Positions 16,228 through 25,756 of a stretch of DNA of 64,000 bases are shown in pieces. The translations under genes were made by a program, and so were the position numbers. A model generated the notes under the pieces. It saw nothing but the letters and a program-made list of their open reading frames with translations. It was not told the DNA's origin and ran no database searches. The stretch is from Neisseria lactamica (GTDB lineage: Bacteria > Pseudomonadota > Gammaproteobacteria > Burkholderiales > Neisseriaceae), in NCBI RefSeq assembly GCF_901482445.1, contig NZ_LR590477.1:1054001-1118000 (forward strand), written 5' to 3'. Position 1 is the stretch's first letter; each line of letters starts with the position of its first letter.

Positions 16228-17577
16228 TCAGGTATGTTTGCCGGCTTTCAGACGGCCTTCCTGCGCCGCCCTGTCGGGTTCCAGCCACGCCGCGCCGCAC
16301 CCTGACAGCGCACTGCGCCAATGTTCCAATGTCTCCGACAGGCCGTCTGAAAGCCCCTGTTCCGCCAAAAGCTGCACCACCGCCCCGCCCTGCGCCGCTT
16401 CCGAAAGCCGGACAATCTGCCGCAACACGCCCCGGTCCGGCACGGTTTGGGCGCGCACGCCGATGAGCAGTTGCGCCGGTTTCTGCTTCAGCTCCGCCTC
16501 CAGCGCGGCAACTTCTTCACGATTCGCCGCCACGCCCTTATCCAGCCAATCCTGCGCCAGCCTGCCTTCAAACCACGTCCCTTCGTGCCACCCGGTTTCC
16601 AGCATCACCGCCCACTTGGGCGCGTCGTTTAAGATAATTTTCGGAGAAACGGCGGACACGGTTTCCTGATGCGTATCCGCATCGGTAATTTTGTTCTGCC
16701 AGCGGCGGATGACCGCCTGATAATAAGGCTTCTCCCAATCCGGACTGCTTCGGCTTGTTTTTAAAAAGATTTTGCACAGCGACCAAGCCAGCAGGCGCGG
16801 CAGGATGCCGTAGCAGGCAATGCTGCCGACCAACAAACCCGACCACGCGCGCGCATCGGCGATGTTGCCGTTCAGACGGCCTTCGACCACCGCCCGCGCG
16901 TCCGGTGCGGGAAAACCGAGTTTCGACGGCAGCCACGCCAGCATTTCCACCGCGCGTACCGAAGCGGCATTGCTCAACAGCGTGCTTTCCCAGTTGAAGG
17001 TATATTGGCGCACCAAAAGCAGCAGCAATACCGACACCAGCATCCCGCCCAATGTGCAAAGCCACAAACTGTGCGAAGCCGCACCGGCAATCCAACGCGC
17101 CGAAGGCTGCCGCCATTCGTCCGCATACAGCCGGAACACCGCCTGATTGACGGGATCTTTACCCCGAAACCACGTCGCCGGACTGCTGAAAAACCGCCCC
17201 ACTTTCACGCGCAGGAACAGCGTTGCCAGCCATACCGCCAACATCAGCGTATTCATACCCAATACGCCCGCCAAAATCAGGAAGAAATTCAGCCCTTGGC
17301 TGTCCATCAAAAGATACACACCTGAAAAACCGGTAAAAAACATAAACGTTGCCGCCGCCACCCACAACCAAAACGAACCGGCGCGAACATTTTCCAAAGT
17401 GTTCCGCAACATATGATCCCGATCGACCATCTCGGCACGGCGTACCATTTTCCCGCCGATACCGCCTTCCACACGGCTCAAGGCTTCCGTCGCCTGCACA
17501 GGATCGCCGCTGAAAATATAGCCGCCCTCTTCCAAAATGCGGACCAATTCAACCAGTTTTTGGGAAGGATTCAACAT
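16228..17577 (-). CDS. DUF2868 membrane protein
   Basis: This 449-residue inner-membrane protein has four hydrophobic segments: two near residues 65-130, one near 175-195 and one near 250-275. A soluble C-terminal part contains a Walker-like or regulatory region (about 300-449) with the RAQTVPDRGVLRQIVRL stretch. The family is of unknown function and is usually adjacent to the DUF3482 GTPase, so a GTPase-membrane partner complex is likely. The first 60 residues look like a cytoplasmic helical domain. Uptake sequences are present within the gene, which suggests that it is native to Neisseria. Confidence 0.85.
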   Translation of the reverse strand: MLNPSQKLVELVRILEEGGYIFSGDPVQATEALSRVEGGIGGKMVRRAEMVDRDHMLRNTLENVRAGSFWLWVAAATFMFFTGFSGVYLLMDSQGLNFFLILAGVLGMNTLMLAVWLATLFLRVKVGRFFSSPATWFRGKDPVNQAVFRLYADEWRQPSARWIAGAASHSLWLCTLGGMLVSVLLLLLVRQYTFNWESTLLSNAASVRAVEMLAWLPSKLGFPAPDARAVVEGRLNGNIADARAWSGLLVGSIACYGILPRLLAWSLCKIFLKTSRSSPDWEKPYYQAVIRRWQNKITDADTHQETVSAVSPKIILNDAPKWAVMLETGWHEGTWFEGRLAQDWLDKGVAANREEVAALEAELKQKPAQLLIGVRAQTVPDRGVLRQIVRLSEAAQGGAVVQLLAEQGLSDGLSETLEHWRSALSGCGAAWLEPDRAAQEGRLKAGKHT

Positions 17578-17966
17578 AAAATGCCGTCTGAAAATAAAAA
17601 ACGGATTTTAACACACCCATTTTCAGGCAGATGCCGCGCAAAGCCCGCACCCCGGAAGATTTTACGATAACGCCGTCCCCTCCGCCCCGACGGCAGGAAC
17701 GGCTTGACAGGCGGCGGGCGGAATACCGCGCTGCCGAAATATATAAACTTTACAACGATAAAATAAGCCCCTTCCAACTTGCTTGCCTTAAGATTATTTT
17801 CCGTATCGAGAAAACACTAAAAATTTTCAAAATATTTCCCCGAATCAAACAAACCGCGCGAAAATACTTTTTGTATAAAAATTTCAATATATAAATAAAC
17901 AGTTATCTGAGGCCATAAAAAACCGCCTTTATTACAGGCGGTTTTTGCTGCGGTTAGCATATATCC
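17578..17966. other. Left flank of the lac island
   Basis: No gene is seen. GC content falls sharply after about 17740, where the AT-rich island begins. A single uptake sequence (17580-17591) lies at the DUF2868 start. The lacZ terminator is at 17917-17946. Confidence 0.6.
17917..17946 (-). terminator. Terminator of lacYZ
   Basis: AACCGCC / GGCGGTT flanks a short loop, with A-runs on the plus strand giving a U-run on the minus-strand transcript. It lies 20 bases beyond the lacZ stop. Confidence 0.85.
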
Positions 17967-20900
17967 CTATAACCGGATACTTATATCGAAATTGATGTTA
18001 TTTTCAATCAAACGATATTGCGGCTTCAAATTAGGCCCGCAAGAATTCGAACCGATACCGCTCATCTTATAGTCGATACACAATACATCATACCCGGAAC
18101 AAACCAATTCATAAGAATGTTTTTTCTGCGTCAGTTCTTCTTGCGTATAAGGGGACAGGTTGAAACTAAACGGCTGCCCCGACTCCACCCGAATCATATC
18201 GTTTTGAACATAAAAGCATCCATAATGACTGCCGTTTTCCTGAGGCTTGAGATAATCAACATGATTTTCCCCTGCCGTCGTCGAATAAATACCCAATTTA
18301 GTTGCCTGATGTTTGTCAATATAGCTTTCACCCGCCCCATAACCTAAGTAGGTAAAAGGTGTTTGCTGTTTGTCTAAGAAAAAGCGCAAACCGAAACGGG
18401 GCAGGAATGGCAAATGCTCGTGGAAAACAGCATTTGTTTGAATATCCAATTTACCATTTTCAGACAGCAGATACTGTGTTTCCAATGTCATGATTTTTGA
18501 TTTTGCATCCGCAACCAATGCACTTTTCACAGACACGACAACACCGTTTCCTTGCCGATGCGCGCAAATATCGTAAACCTTGGAATACATTTGATCATAA
18601 CCGGCATTTTGCCATTGGGAACGAATCAGGCGGTCATTATCCGTCGGCGCGCGCCAAATATTCCAAGCCAACGGTTTATGGATGAAAGCCTTATCATTGA
18701 CTTTAATTTCGTCAATTATCCCCGTAAGTTTGTTAAATTCAAAATAATATCGATTATTCCGAACAACGATTTGCCTTACCGTTTCGGTTATTTCCAACGG
18801 CGGGCAATTGCCTTTATCCAATCCTATGGCAGGAGTGTATTCCTTACTCAAAATAATTTGATCGAAACCGAAATGATGCCCTGCCGGCAATAAATCAGTT
18901 TGCCGGGAAGCGCAGTAATATAGGTTCAACCATAACAACCCTTCCCGTTCTTTGGGAAGCTGAATCGGTAAGATTTGAGAATGATGGGGTTCGCAATCAA
19001 CCGCCAATGTTCCCGTCCCGGTTATCTGACCATTTTTTACCCATTCATATTTGACACAAAGAATATCTTTTAAATTAGTGAAATCAAAATAGTTATATAA
19101 CTCAATTTGTTCACCGCGCAAGTTTGCCCGTACGGGCCGGTTGACATTTTTTACTTCCAACAGGTTGCTGTGCGGGACGCGTTCGGGCGAAACCAAGCCA
19201 TCCACACAGAAATTCCCATCATGGATTTTTTCGCCGAAATCACCGCCATATCCTAATTTTGTCGGGGTAATATATTGGGCATGATCGCACCACTCCCAAA
19301 TAAACCCACCGCAACAGCCCGAATATTTGTTAAATGTTTGGAAATAGTCTTCCATATCTCCATTTGAATTTCCCATTGCATGGGAATATTCGCATAATAA
19401 GAATGGTTTTTTCGTTTGTGAACGATCGGCAAAATAGGCATCGATTGCTTCTGTGTCGGAATACATTTCACTGTATAAATCCAAATGCCCGGTGTTATTC
19501 TGATACGCAGAATGCTGATAAATGCTGCTTTCGTAATGAACCAATCGATCCGGATCCCGCTCTTTTACCCATTTTGCACAACATTCGAAATTCTCACCAT
19601 ACCCTGATTCATTGCCTAAAGACCAAATTAAAATAGAACTGCGGTTCTTATCACGTTCTATATTTGCTTTAGTCCGCTCCAATAAAGCCGCCCGATACAA
19701 TGGTTCTCGGGCAAAATAACAGAAGTTGTCAATAGTTTGTTGGCGGATACGCGGCTCTTCATTCGGATTTTCCACATTCAGAAAGATACTCGGTTCGGGA
19801 TGCGAAATTGCTTGGAATGCCGCCCCATGACTTTCAATGTCGCTTTCACTGATTACATAGAAACCATACTTATCGCAAAGCTCGCAAAACCACGGTGAAT
19901 TTGGATAATGCGCGGTACGAATCGCGTTAATATTATGTTTCTTCATTAACGACAAGTCAGTCACCGCTTGAGCGACAGAAATGGCATATCCCGTTTTGGG
20001 ATCGCTATCGTGCCGGTTTACCCCTTTGAATTTAATAGGCTGGTTATTAAGCAGCAATACCCCGTTTTTGACCTCTACCTTGCGGAATCCGATCTTCTGG
20101 GTAATGATTTCTTCTTTTGTGTTTAATACCAAGGTATAAAGGGCAGGGTTTTCCGCATTCCAGAGTCGGGATTTGGTTAAAGGAATATTATCAAGGCGGA
20201 TTTGCATCCGTTGTTTATCTGTCGTGATTGCGCTGCCTGCTTGAACAATTTGCCCGTCCGTATCAAACAATGACACTCCGACATCCCCCGCATCCCCCGC
20301 AAAATTTAAATCCAGACAAATCTGCCCCAATGATAAATCTTCAGAAAGCACGGTTCGAATATTCAAGTCTTGCAAATAGTGATGCTCCCTTTCCAATAAA
20401 TATACATCTCGGAAAATTCCCGACATTCTAAATTTATCCTGATCTTCCAAGTAGCTTCCGGCACACCATTTCAGGACAAATACGGTAAGGGTGTTTTCAC
20501 CATCGTGAAGATAATCGGTAATATCAAATTCATTGGTACTGTGGCTGATAGAACCATATCCTACAAATTGATGGTTTACATATATATAAGAACAGGAATC
20601 AACCCCTTCAAGGACTAATAAATACCGCTTATTTATATTCTTTTTCAGATTGACCTGCTTTTGATATACCCCGCAAGGGTTCTCTAAAGGAACAAAAGGC
20701 GGATCGAAAGGGAAAGGATAATTAATATTAGTATATTGATGGGCATCAAACCCGTGATTCTGCCAATTTGAAGGCACATTGATTTGTTTCGTAAAAGCGA
20801 TTTCGTCCGGACTTTCAGGCAAATCCTGCATACTCGGATAATATGCGAATTGCCACATTCCATTTAATGATGTAAAAAACGAAGAATTTTCCCTAGAAAA

Positions 20901-21005
20901 CTGATCTACCTTATCTTTTTTATCAAAAGGGATAAAATAGCTATGGTGCGGCAACGCATTGATTCTCGTGATTTCAGGATCTTGATAATAATTCGCTAAT
21001 AACAT
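17967..21005 (-). CDS. lacZ: Beta-galactosidase (GH2)
   Basis: LacZ hydrolyses lactose to glucose and galactose in the cytoplasm. The 1012-residue protein is slightly shorter than the E. coli enzyme (1023) and has the full five-domain GH2 layout: sugar-binding and immunoglobulin-like domains to about residue 330, the TIM barrel to about 620, and the C-terminal beta domain. Acid/base Glu466 (in SLGNESG) and nucleophile Glu539 (in CEYSHAMGN) are present. The ribosome site GGAGG overlaps the lacY stop codon, so translation is probably coupled. Low GC content and few uptake sequences point to horizontal acquisition. Lactose use is the defining trait of N. lactamica. Confidence 0.98.
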   Translation of the reverse strand: MLLANYYQDPEITRINALPHHSYFIPFDKKDKVDQFSRENSSFFTSLNGMWQFAYYPSMQDLPESPDEIAFTKQINVPSNWQNHGFDAHQYTNINYPFPFDPPFVPLENPCGVYQKQVNLKKNINKRYLLVLEGVDSCSYIYVNHQFVGYGSISHSTNEFDITDYLHDGENTLTVFVLKWCAGSYLEDQDKFRMSGIFRDVYLLEREHHYLQDLNIRTVLSEDLSLGQICLDLNFAGDAGDVGVSLFDTDGQIVQAGSAITTDKQRMQIRLDNIPLTKSRLWNAENPALYTLVLNTKEEIITQKIGFRKVEVKNGVLLLNNQPIKFKGVNRHDSDPKTGYAISVAQAVTDLSLMKKHNINAIRTAHYPNSPWFCELCDKYGFYVISESDIESHGAAFQAISHPEPSIFLNVENPNEEPRIRQQTIDNFCYFAREPLYRAALLERTKANIERDKNRSSILIWSLGNESGYGENFECCAKWVKERDPDRLVHYESSIYQHSAYQNNTGHLDLYSEMYSDTEAIDAYFADRSQTKKPFLLCEYSHAMGNSNGDMEDYFQTFNKYSGCCGGFIWEWCDHAQYITPTKLGYGGDFGEKIHDGNFCVDGLVSPERVPHSNLLEVKNVNRPVRANLRGEQIELYNYFDFTNLKDILCVKYEWVKNGQITGTGTLAVDCEPHHSQILPIQLPKEREGLLWLNLYYCASRQTDLLPAGHHFGFDQIILSKEYTPAIGLDKGNCPPLEITETVRQIVVRNNRYYFEFNKLTGIIDEIKVNDKAFIHKPLAWNIWRAPTDNDRLIRSQWQNAGYDQMYSKVYDICAHRQGNGVVVSVKSALVADAKSKIMTLETQYLLSENGKLDIQTNAVFHEHLPFLPRFGLRFFLDKQQTPFTYLGYGAGESYIDKHQATKLGIYSTTAGENHVDYLKPQENGSHYGCFYVQNDMIRVESGQPFSFNLSPYTQEELTQKKHSYELVCSGYDVLCIDYKMSGIGSNSCGPNLKPQYRLIENNINFDISIRL

Positions 21006-21015
21006 TTTTATCCTC

Positions 21016-22278
21016 CTAATTTGAAATATCGCTCATTAATTTCTTGGTATCGGCCAAGGTAAATGCAGAAACCAATGTAAATGCAAAAGCAATACAGCCT
21101 AAGATAAGATAGGTAAATTGGAAGCCATACTTATCGTATAAAGTTCCTATTGCAGGCGATAAAATCATATTGCCGATCTGTTTTGAAAAATTGCAACAAA
21201 CCAGATAAATGGTCGCAGAAAAACGTACCTCAAACACCTCGGCGATATATTTGAAAACCCCGACCAAATAGAATGGTACTTCAAACATATGCAGTATTTT
21301 CAATACAACCACATGCCATGTTTCTGACGCAAAAGACGACCCCAAGATACGGATACTCATAATCGAGCCTGCAATTAATAACGCATTCTTTGACCCTATA
21401 CGGTTAATCAGCAAAGGCACAAAAAACATAATTACCGCATTTAACAGTTCTCCGCCCGTCGTCACATAACCAAAGAATTTTACCCCCTGCTCTTTAGACT
21501 CAAAGAACATATTGAAGAAATTGCCGAATTGTTGGTCAAAAATATCGTAAATACAAGCAACTCCGACAATATAAGTCAATAGGGCCCAAAACCGGGGCAG
21601 GGAAAAAAGCCTTAAAGCCTGTTTTAATGTAATAGGGTTATTGTCCCCCTTTGAACCATTCTCTATTTGAGCCGCATTATTACCGTCTATTTTGGCAAGA
21701 AAAATAAGGACTAATAAAACAATGGCAGCGGCAGAACCAAGCCAAAAAACCACATTGGGTTGCGAGCTGTACAAATTGCCGGCGATAGAGGCACAAATTG
21801 CCCAACCCAACACCCCGAATAATCTTGTCCTGCCATATTCAAATCCATTTAACCGGCTGATACGTTCGACGTAGGCTTCCGATGCCGGCGATCCCGCTTG
21901 GAACACAAACCCCATATATGCGCCGCCCAGAATAACGCCCAGCCATAAATTGGTTTTCAATAATGGTGCAAAAACATAAATAAAAAATGGCGCATAGAAA
22001 AGAAGTGATATTGCAAGTATTAAAAGAAGGTGCTTCCGAATGCCTAATTTGTCTGATAAAAAACCTAAAACAGGCTGGAAAAGCAAAGCAAAGAGGGACA
22101 TAAATGAAAAGACGTAACCGACCTCCTCACCCTTCAAACCATGGATATCGCCAAGCCAAATCCCCAAAAAAGGATAACAGGTCGCCATAATGAAGAAGAA
22201 AACAAAAAAATACGCACTAAAAATCCAATAATTGCCATTGGACAAATACTGCGATTTGGATGAAGTTTGATTATTCAT
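21016..22278 (-). CDS. lacY: Lactose/H+ symporter
   Basis: LacY imports lactose with a proton. The 420-residue protein has twelve membrane helices and close similarity to E. coli LacY. The conserved EYGRTRLFG segment carries the arginine equivalent to Arg144, and the SPASEAYVERISR stretch carries the Glu126-region carboxylate. I chose the ATG at 22278 because AGAGGTG sits six bases before it; an upstream in-frame ATG at 22293 would place that ribosome site inside the coding region. It is the first gene of the lacYZ operon, with order Y then Z, the reverse of E. coli. No lacI or lacA is seen beside it. Confidence 0.97.
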   Translation of the reverse strand: MNNQTSSKSQYLSNGNYWIFSAYFFVFFFIMATCYPFLGIWLGDIHGLKGEEVGYVFSFMSLFALLFQPVLGFLSDKLGIRKHLLLILAISLLFYAPFFIYVFAPLLKTNLWLGVILGGAYMGFVFQAGSPASEAYVERISRLNGFEYGRTRLFGVLGWAICASIAGNLYSSQPNVVFWLGSAAAIVLLVLIFLAKIDGNNAAQIENGSKGDNNPITLKQALRLFSLPRFWALLTYIVGVACIYDIFDQQFGNFFNMFFESKEQGVKFFGYVTTGGELLNAVIMFFVPLLINRIGSKNALLIAGSIMSIRILGSSFASETWHVVVLKILHMFEVPFYLVGVFKYIAEVFEVRFSATIYLVCCNFSKQIGNMILSPAIGTLYDKYGFQFTYLILGCIAFAFTLVSAFTLADTKKLMSDISN

Positions 22279-22736
22279 CGTACACCTCTGCATTTTCAGT
22301 ATCAGGACAATTTAAATATTAATTTATCATTCTTTTTAAATAATCACATTCATTATAAAACGTGACGTAAGCCGAAATATCAATGTTGAGATTTATTTCC
22401 CATAATTATGGTTCGCAAAACAGGGAAATTAACGTCGGCAATAAGAAAACCAATGATAGCAATCAATTCTGCAATGATTTAAAAATAATGCCGCTAAAAA
22501 TATATTGGGTTTGGCAAGTATTGCTTTGATTATAATCAAGTATTTCTGTGATTATAATATTAAGGACGCTTAACTGCCACTCGGAGGATTATCCCTATAA
22601 ACCTACGAGGTAGTCAAGGAAGTACCGGCTCCATCCGGCATTTGCCCGCATCAGGCGGCGGCATCGCCCGATATGCCGTCTGAAACACAAAAACCTCCCA
22701 AACCTGAAGGCAGGGAGGTTTTCTCTTTGCCGGGCA
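22279..22736. promoter_or_regulatory. lac upstream region and island right edge
   Basis: About 300 bp of AT-rich DNA lies upstream of lacY. A TATAAT on the minus strand (22352-22357) is a candidate -10, but no convincing -35 is seen at the usual spacing. A perfect 14-bp palindrome TTGATTATAATCAA at 22526-22539 could be an operator. GC content recovers after about 22560-22620, marking the island edge. No repressor gene is present, so how lac is controlled is not visible. Confidence 0.4.
22685..22725. terminator. Terminator of the alanine symporter gene
   Basis: AACCTCCC / GGGAGGTT hairpin, with AAAAA on the left giving a U-run on the minus strand and TTTTCTCTTT on the right. It lies just beyond the symporter stop codon and can also act on plus-strand transcripts. 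Confidence 0.8.
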
Positions 22737-24155
22737 TTATTGCTTATCGTGGAATTCGTGAAATTCATACTGATAAGACAAATCCTGTCCCGCCTTTTTC
22801 TGCATCAGGTAGTCATCATAAATGGCGCGGATTTCCTTACGCAGCAAGAATAAGGCAATCAGGTTGGGGATAACCATAAAGCCGTTGAACATATCGGACA
22901 GACTCCAAACCAAATCGACTTTGCCGAGCGTACCCAAAACGATGGCAAGCAGAACCAATGCGCGATAGATGCCCAAGTGTCTTCCCCTGAAAAGGAAGCG
23001 GATGTTGGACTCGCCGAAATAATACCAGCCGATGATAGTGGTAAAGGCAAAGAAAGTCAGACATACCGCAAGCAATTGCGAACCGAAGCCCGGGAATGCC
23101 TTGTTAAAGGCAAATTGAGTAACCGCCGCGCCCTGTTCGCCCGAAAGGTTGGCATCAGTCAGCAGGATAATCAATGCTGTAGCCGTACATACCAAAATCG
23201 TATCGATAAATACACCGACAAATGCCGCCATACCTTGCTGCACAGGATGCTTCACATCCGCAGTCGCGTGGGCGTGCGGAGTCGAACCCATACCTGCTTC
23301 GTTGGAAAACAGACCGCGCGCCACGCCGAAACGTATCGCTTCACGCATACCGATACCCGCAGCACCGCCTAATACGGCTTCGGGATTGAAGGCGGCGGTA
23401 AAGATGTGGTTGAACATCGGCACAATATGGTCGGAAAATTCAAACAGGATAACGACGGCGCACAAAATATAAACAACCGCCATAAACGGCACGACAAACT
23501 GGGCAATATTGGCAATACGGTTCACGCCGCCAATCACAACCATGCCCGCAAGGACGGCAAGCACAATACCGACTGCCAAAGAAGGTATATCAAATGCAAT
23601 GGTAACGGCAGAAGCGATGGAATTGGCCTGTGTCGCATTGCCGATAAAGCCCAATGCGACAATCAGTGCGATGGAGAAAAAGCCCGACAGGAAACGCGCC
23701 GCGCCCCTGCCGATTTTCGGAGTCAGACCGTGCGTAATATAAAACGCCGGCCCGCCGATGTATTTGCCGTGGCTGACGACGCGGTATTTCTGCGCCAGCA
23801 GTGCCTCCGCAAAAATCGTGGACATCCCCAAAACGGCAGAAAGCCACATCCAAAAAATCGCGCCCGGCCCGCCTGCGGTAATGGCGGTCGCCACACCGGC
23901 GACGTTGCCCGTACCGATTTGCGCAGATATGGCAACCGCCAACGCCTGAAACTGCGATAAAGACTTATCGTCTTTATCGCCTTTGGCAAACAAGCCGCCG
24001 AATACGGATTTGAATCCCGCGCCAAACTTCAAAATCTGCGGCGCACCGAGATACAGCGTAAAAAACAGGCCGATACCCAAAAGGGCATAAATCAGCAGGT
24101 AGTCCCAAAGAAACCGATTGACTGTACCCACCAGAACAGACAATATATTTTCCAT
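22737..24155 (-). CDS. Sodium:alanine symporter family protein (AgcS)
   Basis: This 472-residue inner-membrane protein belongs to the alanine or glycine:cation symporters (AlsT/DagA type), which import small neutral amino acids with Na+. About eleven membrane helices are visible. The family signature near GTGNVAGVATAITAGGPGA (residues 77-95) and the SNEAGMGSTPHAHA segment (about 280) are intact. The substrate is predicted from family only. A terminator follows it, and it faces away from yebC, so it is probably monocistronic. Confidence 0.9.
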   Translation of the reverse strand: MENILSVLVGTVNRFLWDYLLIYALLGIGLFFTLYLGAPQILKFGAGFKSVFGGLFAKGDKDDKSLSQFQALAVAISAQIGTGNVAGVATAITAGGPGAIFWMWLSAVLGMSTIFAEALLAQKYRVVSHGKYIGGPAFYITHGLTPKIGRGAARFLSGFFSIALIVALGFIGNATQANSIASAVTIAFDIPSLAVGIVLAVLAGMVVIGGVNRIANIAQFVVPFMAVVYILCAVVILFEFSDHIVPMFNHIFTAAFNPEAVLGGAAGIGMREAIRFGVARGLFSNEAGMGSTPHAHATADVKHPVQQGMAAFVGVFIDTILVCTATALIILLTDANLSGEQGAAVTQFAFNKAFPGFGSQLLAVCLTFFAFTTIIGWYYFGESNIRFLFRGRHLGIYRALVLLAIVLGTLGKVDLVWSLSDMFNGFMVIPNLIALFLLRKEIRAIYDDYLMQKKAGQDLSYQYEFHEFHDKQ

Positions 24156-24480
24156 AAAATAAACCTTATCTTACGATTAAAATGACTGCTTTCCCAAAGA
24201 CATTCCAATAAGGAAACACGGCGAGCAGACCGTATTTGCCGCAACAGATGCCTTCAATTGTCAACAATCGGGGAAAAGCTGTGCCATCATACCGTAAAAT
24301 ATCGTTAATTAAAATATTTCTTTATTTTAAGCGGAAAGCGGAGGAAATCGTTTTCAGACGGCATCGACAACGGCACGGCATAAAACAGGATATTTTGGGT
24401 ACTTGCAACTTATGTTAAAATGCCGACCGTAAAAAATCTGACAAAAACAGATTAATTATTTGAAATAAGAAAGGAAATTT
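24156..24480. other. Divergent spacer symporter-yebC
   Basis: No gene is seen in these 325 bp. They must hold both divergent promoters. An A/T-rich stretch at 24295-24335 and a TTAAAAT at about 24414-24420 are candidate promoter parts. One single uptake sequence lies near 24353-24364. Confidence 0.4.
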
Positions 24481-25209
24481 ATGGCAGGCCATAGCAAGTG
24501 GGCGAATATCCAGCATAAAAAAGCCCGTCAGGATGCCAAACGCGGCAAAATCTTCACCCGTTTAATCAAAGAAATCACCGTTGCGGCGCGTATGGGCGGC
24601 GGCGACCCCGGCGCAAATCCGCGCCTGCGTTTGGCTTTGGAAAAAGCAGCCGAAAACAATATGCCCAAAGACAATGTGCAACGCGCCATCGACAAAGGCA
24701 CGGGCAACTTGGAAGGCGTGGAATACATCGAGTTGCGCTACGAAGGCTACGGCATCGGCGGCGCGGCTTTGATGGTGGACTGCCTGACCGACAACAAAAC
24801 CCGCACCGTTGCGGACGTGCGCCACGCGTTTACCAAAAACGGCGGCAACTTGGGTACCGACGGCTGCGTGGCGTTCAACTTCGTGCATCAGGGCTATTTG
24901 GTATTCGAACCCGGCGTTGACGAAGACGCACTGATGGAAGCGGCTTTGGAAGCCGGTGCGGAAGACGTGGTTACCAACGACGACGGTTCCATCGAAGTCA
25001 TTACCGCGCCAAACGATTGGGCGGGCGTAAAATCCGCTTTGGAGGCGGCAGGTTACAAATCCGTTGACGGCGACGTTACGATGCGCGCCCAAAACGAAAC
25101 CGAACTCTCCGGCGACGATGCCGTCAAAATGCAAAAACTGATTGACGCGCTGGAAGACTTAGACGACGTGCAAGACGTTTACACTTCCGCCGTATTGAAT
25201 TTGGACTGA
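24481..25209 (+). CDS. YebC/PmpR family regulatory protein
   Basis: This 242-residue protein belongs to the YebC (TACO1) family, which includes DNA-binding regulators and factors that ease ribosome stalling at proline runs. The starting MAGHSKWANIQHKKARQDAKRGK segment is the family hallmark, and three domains of the usual lengths follow. The acidic end is typical. AAGGAAA precedes the ATG. The gene stands alone, convergent with dsbB across an uptake-sequence hairpin. The exact role in Neisseria is not known. Confidence 0.93.
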   Translation: MAGHSKWANIQHKKARQDAKRGKIFTRLIKEITVAARMGGGDPGANPRLRLALEKAAENNMPKDNVQRAIDKGTGNLEGVEYIELRYEGYGIGGAALMVDCLTDNKTRTVADVRHAFTKNGGNLGTDGCVAFNFVHQGYLVFEPGVDEDALMEAALEAGAEDVVTNDDGSIEVITAPNDWAGVKSALEAAGYKSVDGDVTMRAQNETELSGDDAVKMQKLIDALEDLDDVQDVYTSAVLNLD

Positions 25210-25236
25210 TACGCAGCACAGCAGACATACAATAAA

Positions 25237-25263
25237 ATGCCGTCTGAACCTTTCAGACGGCAT
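25237..25263. terminator. Uptake-sequence hairpin between yebC and dsbB
   Basis: A perfect inverted pair of the 12-mer with a 3-base loop lies between two convergent genes, 28 bases beyond yebC. It probably terminates both. Confidence 0.8.
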
Positions 25264-25267
25264 TGAT

Positions 25268-25756
25268 TTATTTAGCCCTTGCCCACGCCCACCAAACCGT
25301 CAGGACAACCGCCAGAAAATACGCCACGCTCCAAACAGGCAAAGCAATTCCCAGCAGATAATCCGGTTCGGCACAATTTCCGAACCCGCGCACGACAGGC
25401 TCGAACCAATCAAACAAAGGCCAGCCTTTCAAGCGGAACGTCCACGGCGCGCCGCACGAAGGAGCGGTTCCCGGCGGCAGCGACTGCAACCACAACTGAT
25501 ATGCCGCAACAGCCGCGCCCGTAACGGCGGGAATACTGATAAACACTGCGCCTGACAGTCCGCCCACCCTGCCCTTGGGCTTACACGCCAGCACAATTGC
25601 CGCACATAATGCGGTTGCCAAGACGCACAACCGCTGGCTGATACACAAAACGCAAGGCTCCATACCCAAAACATACTGTGCCGCCAAAGACCCGGCAAAT
25701 GCACAGACCGAAACGGCAAACAGCAGCCAAACGGCTTTTCTAAATAACGGGGTCAT
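25268..25756 (-). CDS. dsbB: Disulfide bond formation protein B
   Basis: DsbB reoxidises periplasmic DsbA and passes electrons to quinone. The 162-residue membrane protein has four helices and both redox pairs: Cys35-Cys38 (PCVLC) in the first periplasmic loop, and Cys101 and Cys128 in the second. Length matches the family. In neisseriae this gene is followed, across a long spacer, by lrp; the twin sRNA genes lie in that spacer. Confidence 0.94.
   Translation of the reverse strand: MTPLFRKAVWLLFAVSVCAFAGSLAAQYVLGMEPCVLCISQRLCVLATALCAAIVLACKPKGRVGGLSGAVFISIPAVTGAAVAAYQLWLQSLPPGTAPSCGAPWTFRLKGWPLFDWFEPVVRGFGNCAEPDYLLGIALPVWSVAYFLAVVLTVWWAWARAK

Noticed and set aside
22294..22620. CRP site in the lac upstream region
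   Set aside because: TCACA and CGTGA occur but in the wrong order and spacing for TGTGA-N6-TCACA.
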